The notes beneath the pieces are model-generated. The model searched no databases. It was not told where the DNA came from and worked only from the letters and a program-made list of their open reading frames with translations. The translations under genes were made by a program, and so were the position numbers. Of a stretch of DNA of 5,503 nucleotides, positions 1 through 4,830 are shown one piece after another. The stretch comes from Algoriphagus sp. (GTDB lineage: Bacteria > Bacteroidota > Bacteroidia > Cytophagales > Cyclobacteriaceae), in contig JALRIY010000154.1 in the NCBI GenBank assembly GCA_023255285.1, positions 1-5,503 of the forward strand. Direction: 5' to 3'. Position 1 is the first letter of the stretch. Each line of letters starts with the position of its first letter.

Positions 1-111
1 CAGGCGAGTAAGCTAAAAATTTGGCGTTTCTATCCTCATTTAACAAATTTTAACAGATTGACTAAATTTTTTTAATGTTATCAAAATATTATTTCGCCTT
101 AATTGATTAAA

Positions 112-137
112 CAAAATTTAAAAAATTTTGATTTTTT
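112..137 (+). terminator. A/T-only hairpin followed by a T run, weak terminator-like
   Basis: An 8-bp perfect inverted repeat (CAAAATTT at 112-119, AAATTTTG at 123-130) with a 3-base loop is followed at once by ATTTTTT (131-137). The geometry resembles an intrinsic terminator for rightward transcription entering from the left edge. The stem has a single G:C pair and the surroundings are A/T-rich, so chance formation is quite possible. Confidence 0.15.
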
Positions 138-146
138 GAATAAAAA

Positions 147-165
147 ATTTCTAAAACTTAGAAAT
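147..165. repeat. 8-bp perfect inverted repeat with 3-base loop
   Basis: ATTTCTAA (147-154) and TTAGAAAT (158-165) are exact inverse complements around AAC. It lies 17 bases after the hairpin at 112-130. It could be a small hairpin or a protein-binding dyad, but in such AT-rich sequence it could also be chance. Confidence 0.3.
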
Positions 166-309
166 AATAGCAACTCAAGTACTTTGAAGAATAAAAGCTA
201 CTTATTCCAACCGGCGGCAATATATTATTCTAAATAAATGAGCGAGTCCTTGGGTAGTCCCAGAAACTCCTAGCTAAAGCCGTTTTAAATTAAGGATTTC
301 ACCAAAAAG

Positions 310-326
310 CCCTACTTAAATTAGGG
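310..326. repeat. Short G/C-capped hairpin in AT-rich sequence
   Basis: CCCTA (310-314) and TAGGG (322-326) form a 5-bp stem with a 7-base loop, preceded by a run of five A (304-308) and followed by T-rich sequence (329-338). The right arm belongs to a near-direct repeat: TTAAATTAAGGA at 285-296 and TTAAATTAGGGA at 316-327 differ at one base. It is terminator-like on the + strand only in outline; the T tract is interrupted. Confidence 0.2.
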
Positions 327-367
327 AGTATTTATTTTAATCTAAACCTAAATAGTGATAAAGAAAA

Positions 368-403
368 CAATTGCCCTAATTTTTAAAAATCACCTAGCAA
401 TTG
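368..403. repeat. Nested inverted repeats around an ATTTTTAAAAAT palindrome
   Basis: CAATTGC (368-374) and GCAATTG (397-403) are inverse complements and enclose a perfect 12-base palindrome, ATTTTTAAAAAT (379-390). The CAATTG core is itself palindromic, so only the seventh base pair adds information. It may be a binding site or chance structure in AT-rich DNA. Confidence 0.2.
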
Positions 404-574
404 GCCAACTTTAAAATTTACTACTCGCAAAATTTTATATTGTTTTGAAGGAAAAAAGGGGTGATTACCAGTTGGTGAAATAAACAGTAAATATAATCCA
501 TAACTCTAGTCAAATTTAACCGCTTTTGAAAATCCCCAACTGCCAAATGCCCCCGCTCAGAAGGCTATGTAAGC

Positions 575-622
575 AATGGGTCTTAGCCAACTAAACTACA
601 AAGCTTTTTAGTTGAACCCATT
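575..622. repeat. Strong imperfect stem-loop (7 bp + 8 bp with internal bulge)
   Basis: Outer arms AATGGGT (575-581) and ACCCATT (616-622) pair over 7 bp. Inner arms CAACTAAA (588-595) and TTTAGTTG (607-614) pair over 8 bp. Between them lie CTTAGC (582-587) on the left and a single A (615) on the right, and the loop is 11 bases (596-606). Fifteen nested pairs in 48 bases are unlikely by chance. There is no T tract after the stem on either strand, so it is not a standard terminator. It could be the core of a structured RNA, a REP-like palindromic repeat, or a DNA cruciform or binding site. Confidence 0.55.
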
Positions 623-727
623 AAAAAATAGAGCAATCATCAACTCTGATTAATGGTCCACCACCGAAATCAACTAGGATACGAGGGCCCTGCTCTGAAG
701 TACTACCCGCTGCTGGTCCTTTAATTG

Positions 728-801
728 AGTACTACTTCAAAAATAAATCCTTCTTTGGGACCACAAGAATTAGGAGAATAAACCCAGAATTAAGTAGTAC
801 T
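728..801 (-). repeat. 10-bp inverted repeat joining the ygfA 3' end to its downstream flank
   Basis: AGTACTACTT (728-737) and AAGTAGTACT (792-801) are exact inverse complements. In the leftward transcript the first arm covers the last codons of ygfA and the first base of its stop, and the second arm lies 54 bases downstream. A further copy of the 8-base core, AGTACTAC on +, is at 699-706, so the coding arm has two possible partners. TGGTCC (- strand, 763-758) and GGACCA (- strand, 719-714) could also pair, giving an interleaved, pseudoknot-like order. This may be a 3'-end structure that protects or terminates the operon mRNA. Confidence 0.35.
738..775 (-). terminator. Weak terminator candidate after ygfA
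   Basis: On the - strand, TTCTT pairs with AAGAA around a 9-base loop. After a 3-base bulge on the left arm, TCC pairs with GGA (outer arms at plus positions 773-775 and 748-750). The sequence TTTATTTTTG follows directly (747-738). It lies 15 to 50 bases after the ygfA stop, where the operon terminator would be expected. The stem is short and mostly A:T, so this is tentative. Confidence 0.25.
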
Positions 802-1365
802 AAAAGCCCATACTTGGTCTGGAGTAATGCAATAATCCAAGGCCACGTCGTAGGATTCTGGAAAGCAACTTTCCTCTGGGCCAAAGAAACTAAGGCCTAC
901 TTTTACCACAGGCTGTGCAAAACTCCGCAAAAATGAATCGTAAAACCCCTTTCCAAAGCCCACTCGATTGCCCTGAACATCGTAGGCAAATAAGGGCACA
1001 AAAACAAGCTGGATCTTTGTTGAAGTTACCTTCAACGACTCTTGGGGCACAGGGATATCCCAAGGATCTAAGAAAAAGGTAGCCTCTTCCGGAAGCTTTA
1101 AAGTATCCAAACCTCCTGTCTCTCGATTTACTTGTGAGGTGTAGAGAACTTTACCCATCCTATCCAAACTCTCTTTGATGTAAAAAGTATTTACCTCGTT
1201 GAACTTGGCGATAGGAAAAAATAGATGTACATGATCCAAATCCTTTTTACCGGCAAGCCAATTTTCCACTTGCTTGGTGAGTTGTTGGGAAAGGCGATCT
1301 ACGACCTCTGTGGATAGCTCCTTTCGTCGCTCCTTGTATTTTTGCCGAAGCACTGCTTTAGTCAT
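790..1365 (-). CDS. ygfA: 5-formyltetrahydrofolate cyclo-ligase (5,10-methenyl-THF synthetase)
   Basis: A 191-residue protein of the MTHFS/YgfA family, which converts 5-formyl-tetrahydrofolate to 5,10-methenyl-tetrahydrofolate with ATP and so returns the storage or inhibitory folate to the one-carbon pool. It acts in the cytoplasm. Supporting features are the basic N-terminal segment (K3 to R14, with LRQKYKERR), the VFVPLFAYD strand (residues 121-129), the glycine-rich phosphate-binding loop GFGKGFYD (136-143), and the family-like C-terminus DYCITPDQVW. Length matches the family norm of about 180-200 residues. The ATG overlaps the bshC stop as ATGA (1362-1365), so translation is probably coupled and this is the second gene of the operon. 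The stop is TAA at 792-790; the same frame stays open for 23 more codons before another TAA, with no recognised motif. Motifs are seen directly; the reaction is inferred from the family. Confidence 0.93.
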   Translation of the reverse strand: MTKAVLRQKYKERRKELSTEVVDRLSQQLTKQVENWLAGKKDLDHVHLFFPIAKFNEVNTFYIKESLDRMGKVLYTSQVNRETGGLDTLKLPEEATFFLDPWDIPVPQESLKVTSTKIQLVFVPLFAYDVQGNRVGFGKGFYDSFLRSFAQPVVKVGLSFFGPEESCFPESYDVALDYCITPDQVWAFSTT

Positions 1366-2927
1366 TCTTCCAAATAAAATAGGTACATCTTAAATTCAAA
1401 GGGATCAAAATTTTCAATCAGCCTTTCCAAAAAAAGTGGATAAGCCAAATAAAACTGCATCACATTCACTACACGCTCCTGTGGACTTCCTCCAGGAGAA
1501 ATAAAATCTACTACTTTTTGAGCTCGCTGAATAACTACCGCATGCCTACGCTCTTCCGCTTTCCGTAACTTTGCACCCAGTTGCTCCAAAATTTTGAGAC
1601 TTCGCACCTCTCCCGCACCAAATGCCCTAGCCAAGCTCCCATCCAAGGCGCTGGCTTCTTTGGTCAGCTCGTTAAAGAGATTCGAAATCTGACCTTTGGG
1701 CCCTGCCAAAGAAAAATCCAAGGAAGAAGAAGCTTGTACAAACTCTTTTTTCCACTGGGGAAGACTTTGAAAAAGTTGTTCAGGACTCCAACCCAGCTGC
1801 TCCATCTTTTTTTGAATGGGAGGATCAAGCACCAAAGCAAAGTTTCTCGGCAAGAGTACTGGAAAAGGCAAGGAAAACGCATCAAATACTCCTTTCAATT
1901 GGAGCCAATAGACCACTTCTGCAGGTCCTCCCACGTAGGCTAAATTTGGCAAAATCCATTCTTGGTAAACAGGGCGAAGTACTACGTTGGGGCTGAATCG
2001 CTCAGGATGTTCCCCTAATTCTTTTCTCAGTTGATCAGCTGTAAATCGTAGGCTGGTATTCACCACTACATAATCCTGCCCCTCCTGTTCAATTCGCTCT
2101 CGAAGTCCTTTGTCTAAATAGAACAAATTGATTGGTCTAGGATAAATCTGAGAACTGTACCCTAGCTTTTCCAAAGCCTGGGTACTTTGTTGAGCAGCAG
2201 CAAACGGCTGATTTTCGAAAATATCAGACTCCAAGACAGGAAGAAATTCGCGCTTCAAGCGCGGCTCGTTGGCGTCCAGGACGACCAACCCTTCCTCCCC
2301 GAAAAGTGTATGGACGTATTTTCGTACTGCCTCTGCCAAGTGCGTACTTTGTGAATAGGCATCCTTAAATACAGGGGGTACAAAGCCCAAGCTTTTTAGA
2401 AAGGTTTGGAAAGTAGCATCCAACTCAAATTCCCCTACAGCTCCTTTTTGAGGGCTTTCCCAACGATAAGTCTCCCCATCCAATTTAAAGTAGTTGATTT
2501 CTGCAGCATCGTGGTCTTCGGTGGCCATCCAATATACTGGCACAAAGTAATACTCCGGATAGGCCTTTTTCAGGCGCTTGGCTAGATTAATGACAGTCAC
2601 CAACTTATAGATGAAATACAGGGGCCCGGTAAATAGATTGAGCTGATGCCCCGTAGTCACAGTGAACGTCTTTGGGTCTCGCAAAGCCTGAAGCTGATGG
2701 TCTATTGCTGGAGAAGCATCCACGCTTGCGTATTGATCCTCTAATACCTCCACTAAAGTTTTCCGCTTTTGGTCTGTAAATTGGGAGGCTGCAATCGCTT
2801 CTTTAAAACTTTCTAGTGTTGGTACATGCGTATAAAAAGGACGAAGTGACTCCTTTCCCTCCAGGTAATCCAAAAAAAAAGTGGAAAACTGACCTGTTTT
2901 TTTCAGATCTACACAGTGTTTTTTCAT
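1362..2927 (-). CDS. bshC: Bacillithiol biosynthesis cysteine-adding enzyme BshC
   Basis: A 521-residue cytoplasmic protein of the BshC (YllA) family. It is assigned to the last step of bacillithiol synthesis, addition of L-cysteine to glucosaminyl-malate, and is typical of Firmicutes and Bacteroidota. Visible hallmarks are the N-terminal block with FLDYLEGKESLRPFY (18-32), the nucleotidyltransferase-like core with TTGHQLNLFTGP (91-102, including H94), the VYWMATEDHD block (131-140), SPNVVLRPVYQEW (312-324), GGPAEVVYWLQLKGVF (333-348), then a charged, probably coiled-coil C-terminal region and the closing SPQERVVNVMQFY block. Length fits the family (about 520-540). The start is the only in-frame ATG before an upstream stop at 2960-2958. 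No Shine-Dalgarno sequence is visible. The first ~60 bases carry homopolymers (A6, A7 and T9 on the coding strand). It is the first gene of the operon, with ygfA following by ATGA overlap. Confidence 0.95.
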   Translation of the reverse strand: MKKHCVDLKKTGQFSTFFLDYLEGKESLRPFYTHVPTLESFKEAIAASQFTDQKRKTLVEVLEDQYASVDASPAIDHQLQALRDPKTFTVTTGHQLNLFTGPLYFIYKLVTVINLAKRLKKAYPEYYFVPVYWMATEDHDAAEINYFKLDGETYRWESPQKGAVGEFELDATFQTFLKSLGFVPPVFKDAYSQSTHLAEAVRKYVHTLFGEEGLVVLDANEPRLKREFLPVLESDIFENQPFAAAQQSTQALEKLGYSSQIYPRPINLFYLDKGLRERIEQEGQDYVVVNTSLRFTADQLRKELGEHPERFSPNVVLRPVYQEWILPNLAYVGGPAEVVYWLQLKGVFDAFSLPFPVLLPRNFALVLDPPIQKKMEQLGWSPEQLFQSLPQWKKEFVQASSSLDFSLAGPKGQISNLFNELTKEASALDGSLARAFGAGEVRSLKILEQLGAKLRKAEERRHAVVIQRAQKVVDFISPGGSPQERVVNVMQFYLAYPLFLERLIENFDPFEFKMYLFYLEE

Positions 2928-2950
2928 CGGGGTGATTGAGAAGTCTGCAT
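2924..2950 (-). CDS. Possible 8-residue leader ORF upstream of bshC
   Basis: On the - strand, ATG at 2950-2948 opens an ORF reading MQTSQSPR with a TGA stop at 2926-2924. The stop overlaps the bshC start codon as ATGA, the same junction used at every other gene boundary in both operons. It would lie in the 5' leader of bshC, just after the dyad at 2956-2968. It is out of frame with bshC and has no ribosome-binding site. It may couple or attenuate bshC translation, or may simply be chance; an ATG this close upstream is not rare. Confidence 0.25.
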   Translation of the reverse strand: MQTSQSPR

Positions 2951-2955
2951 CGGTA

Positions 2956-2968
2956 CGCTAACTTAGCG
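2956..2968. promoter_or_regulatory. Perfect 13-base dyad upstream of bshC, operator-like
   Basis: CGCTAA (2956-2961) and TTAGCG (2963-2968) are exact inverse complements around one central base. The dyad lies 29 bases upstream of the bshC ATG, and 8 bases inside the bshC-proximal end of the -7-like element at 2977-2984. A repressor bound here would cover the expected transcription start. As RNA it could instead form a small 5' hairpin (CGCT/AGCG, 5-base loop). No regulator family is recognised. Confidence 0.4.
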
Positions 2969-2976
2969 AAGTGGTG

Positions 2977-2984
2977 CAAAGTTC
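2977..2984 (-). promoter_or_regulatory. Bacteroidota-type -7 element for bshC-ygfA
   Basis: On the - strand the sequence reads GAACTTTGCACC. The primary sigma factor of Bacteroidota recognises TAnnTTTG at about -7, and this site matches it except for the first T. I see no clear TTTG-like -33 element at the usual spacing. The predicted start of transcription is near 2972, giving a leader of about 45 bases that includes the dyad and the possible leader ORF. Confidence 0.4.
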
Positions 2985-3059
2985 GTTCTTTTTTGTAAAA
3001 ATCGGGACTTCTTACATCAAAGGCAAAAAACAAATTTTGAAATAGCTCTCAAAAATTCA

Positions 3060-3089
3060 TTTGAAGTAGTTTTCGCTCACTATTATTCG
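3060..3089 (+). promoter_or_regulatory. Weak promoter candidate for the M16-ispF-mnmD operon
   Basis: TTTG (3060-3063) is followed 17 bases later by TATTATTCG (3081-3089), a loose match to the Bacteroidota -33/-7 pattern (TTTG and TAnnTTTG). The second element ends 20 bases before the peptidase ATG. The spacing is slightly short and the -7 match is imperfect. It is the best rightward candidate I see in the 182-base divergent gap, but weak. Confidence 0.2.
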
Positions 3090-3109
3090 ACCATATAGCC
3101 CCAATCCAC

Positions 3110-4351
3110 ATGTTTGATTACCAACGAATTTTTTTAGACAATGGCTTGGAAGTGATCGTTCACGAAGATTCCAGTTCCAAAATTGCTGTTTTCAACCTGC
3201 TCTATAAAGTAGGTTCTCGATTTGAGCAACCTGGAAAAACTGGCCTTGCCCATTTTTTTGAACACCTGATGTTTGGAAGTTCGGCCCATGTCCCAGAATT
3301 TGACCGGGCGCTGGAGCGGGTAGGTGGGTCCTGCAATGCCTTCACTAGTCCAGATATCACCAATTACTACATGACCCTGCCTTCGAGCAATTTGGAAACG
3401 GCATTTTGGTTGGAATCGGACCGCATGGCTCACCTCAGCCTGACAGAAAAAACCATCGAAACCCAACGAAAAGTGGTCCTAGAGGAATACAAGCAGCGCT
3501 ATCTAAGTCAACCTTACGGAGACGTGTGGCATCACCTTCGTAAATTGGCTTACAGCAGCCACCCCTATCGTTGGCCGACCATAGGAGAAAGTTTGGCAGA
3601 CATCGAAGGCTATACCCGCGAATCGATTTGGGACTTTTACCAAGCGCATTACCACCCTGGAAACGCAATCCTTGTGGTAGCAGGGGGTGTCCAATTCAAA
3701 GAGGTAGCCCAACTGGCAAAAAAATGGTTTGGCCCGATTCCATCTAAGGAAAGGGCCTCTGTATCAATCGTACAGGACCCCGTACAAAGACAAAAGAAAA
3801 CGCTTGAAATCCAAGCAAGGGTGCCTACCGACGCCCTCTACAAAGTTTACAAAATGCCTGCTCGAGGAGCTGCCGGATATCTGGAAGGAGATTTATTGAG
3901 TGATTTGTTGGGAGGAGGCAAATCTTCTCCTCTTGAGCAGCAACTCGTAAAGAAAGGTAAAATTTTTGCCTCCATTGGGGCATATATTACAGGCTCTGTT
4001 GATCCGGGACTACTTGTTTTTTCTGGAAAAATGGAACAAGGACTGTGTGCCAAAGAAGCAGAACAAGCACTAGATGGATTGCTTTCCGATTTTTTTAGCC
4101 AAGAAATCCCCTCTTCTTCCTTGCAAAAAATAAAAAATCAATCTGAGGCAATGAAGACTTACGAGTCCATTCAGCTACTTAATCGTGCCATGAACTTGGC
4201 TTACTATGCACATTTAGGCGATCCTGCTGTATATTGGCAAGAATTTGAGCAAAAAGCCTCCTGTGAAGCCGCTCAGCTCTCCACCTGGGCGAAGCGATTG
4301 CTACAGGAAGACCAAGCCTCTGTACTCTATTATCAATCGAATCCCTCATGA
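3110..4351 (+). CDS. M16 family zinc metallopeptidase (insulinase/processing-peptidase type)
   Basis: A 413-residue M16 peptidase, close to the usual ~410-430 residues of single-unit members. The inverted zinc motif HxxEH is HFFEH at 48-52: H48 and H52 should bind zinc and E51 act as the base. The third ligand is expected about 74 residues on, in VVLEEYKQR, most likely E126. The N-terminal block (LDNGLEVIVHED, 9-20), the AFTSPDITNYY segment (77-87) and FYQAHYHPGNAILVVAG (166-182) are typical of the active M16 domain. The second domain follows from about 230 (MPARGAAG, then LLSDLLGGGKSSPL). No signal peptide or lipobox is seen, so it is probably cytoplasmic. Such proteins work as dimers, often with a second M16 gene next door; none is adjacent here. 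Its substrate is unknown. The ispF start overlaps its stop (ATGA, 4348-4351). Confidence 0.94.
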   Translation: MFDYQRIFLDNGLEVIVHEDSSSKIAVFNLLYKVGSRFEQPGKTGLAHFFEHLMFGSSAHVPEFDRALERVGGSCNAFTSPDITNYYMTLPSSNLETAFWLESDRMAHLSLTEKTIETQRKVVLEEYKQRYLSQPYGDVWHHLRKLAYSSHPYRWPTIGESLADIEGYTRESIWDFYQAHYHPGNAILVVAGGVQFKEVAQLAKKWFGPIPSKERASVSIVQDPVQRQKKTLEIQARVPTDALYKVYKMPARGAAGYLEGDLLSDLLGGGKSSPLEQQLVKKGKIFASIGAYITGSVDPGLLVFSGKMEQGLCAKEAEQALDGLLSDFFSQEIPSSSLQKIKNQSEAMKTYESIQLLNRAMNLAYYAHLGDPAVYWQEFEQKASCEAAQLSTWAKRLLQEDQASVLYYQSNPS

Positions 4352-4830
4352 CCCCATTTCGAATCGGCTTTGGCTACGATGTACACCAATTGAGTGAAAC
4401 CCATGAATTTTGGCTGGGAGGTATCCGCGTGCCGCATAACAAAGGTGCTGTTGGCCATTCGGATGCCGATGTATTGATCCACGTGATTTGCGATGCCCTC
4501 CTCGGAGCTGCCAATATGCGTAACATTGGCTATCACTTTTCGGACAAAGACCCAAAATACAAGGGGATAGACAGCAAATTACTTTTAAAGGAAGTGATGC
4601 AAATGATCCGAAGCGCAGGCTACGAGCTTGGAAACTTGGATAGCACCGTTTGTCTTCAAGTTCCCAAGCTCAATCCACATATTCCCGACATGAAAGCCTG
4701 CCTTGCGGCAATAATGGAAGTCCATGAGGAAGCACTATCTATCAAAGCCACCACTTCAGAGCATCTCGGTTTTGTAGGCCGTGAAGAGGGTATTTCCGCG
4801 TATTGTACTGCATTGATTTATAAAATATGA
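4348..4830 (+). CDS. ispF: 2-C-methyl-D-erythritol 2,4-cyclodiphosphate synthase
   Basis: A 160-residue IspF, the trimeric MEP-pathway enzyme that cyclises CDP-methylerythritol 2-phosphate to MEcPP with release of CMP. Zinc ligands are visible: D11 and H13 in GYDVHQL, and H45 in DADVLIHVICDALLG. The catalytic loop GHSDAD (36-41, H37/S38), the DKDPKYKGIDS segment (66-76) and KATTSEHLGFVGREEGIS (133-150, with the usual Glu at 138) are in place. Length is normal. Odd point: the near-invariant Asp of the G/R-D-I-G motif (Asp56 in E. coli numbering) is Asn here (RNIG, N59), and the usual FPD is FSD (64-66). All other active-site positions look intact, so the enzyme is probably functional. The start overlaps the peptidase stop by ATGA, and its own stop overlaps the mnmD start by ATGA (4827-4830), so the three genes are probably co-transcribed and translationally coupled. 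Confidence 0.97.
   Translation: MTPFRIGFGYDVHQLSETHEFWLGGIRVPHNKGAVGHSDADVLIHVICDALLGAANMRNIGYHFSDKDPKYKGIDSKLLLKEVMQMIRSAGYELGNLDSTVCLQVPKLNPHIPDMKACLAAIMEVHEEALSIKATTSEHLGFVGREEGISAYCTALIYKI

Larger units (their letters stand above)
1..789. other. Long non-coding stretch, AT-rich at the left, structured at the right
   Basis: No gene can be supported here. The first ~540 bases are strongly AT-rich, with stops in all frames and several short A/T inverted repeats (112-130, 147-165, 379-390). From about 540 to 789 composition is closer to the coding part, and open stretches are short: 653-724 on +, 624-731 and 421-501 on -. None has a recognisable protein motif. I looked for tRNA, tmRNA tag sequence, SRP RNA and integron attC sites and found no convincing match. 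The region lies downstream of the bshC-ygfA operon. At almost 800 bases it is long for an intergenic gap and could hold an unrecognised RNA, a decayed gene or a dispersed repeat. Confidence 0.6.

Noticed and set aside
1..75. Open frame from the left edge to a TAA, possible tail of a gene entering from the left
   Set aside because: Only 24 codons, dominated by Lys, Phe and Asn as expected from AT-rich DNA, with no recognisable C-terminus.
421..501. 26-residue ORF on - beginning MDYIYCLFHQ
   Set aside because: Composition reflects AT-rich sequence; no motif and no sign of expression signals.
580..596. tRNA gene on the - strand: GTTT-AGTTGGCTA-AGAC forms a perfect D-arm look-alike
   Set aside because: No anticodon stem, T-arm or acceptor stem follows in the right places. 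The GGGTTCAAC string that resembles a T-arm (619-611 on -) lies on the wrong side of the D-arm.
514..617. Integron attC site (ATTTAAC at left, GTTGAAC at 611-617, both matching the core consensus)
   Set aside because: The inner L boxes do not pair at the required spacing, the core arms pair poorly with each other, and no integrase or cassette gene is nearby.
653..724. 23-residue ORF on + beginning MVHHRNQLGYEG
   Set aside because: Too short, no ribosome-binding context or known motif, and the opposite strand is open too.
1581..1943. 120-codon ORF on +
   Set aside because: It lies entirely within bshC on the opposite strand, and the bshC frame has clear family motifs throughout.
2803..3033. 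76-codon ORF on - spanning the bshC start and intergenic region
   Set aside because: It is out of frame with bshC, overlaps the promoter-like element and dyad, and has no motif.
3134..3466. 110-codon ORF on -
   Set aside because: Antisense to the conserved zinc-site half of the M16 peptidase; no protein motif of its own.
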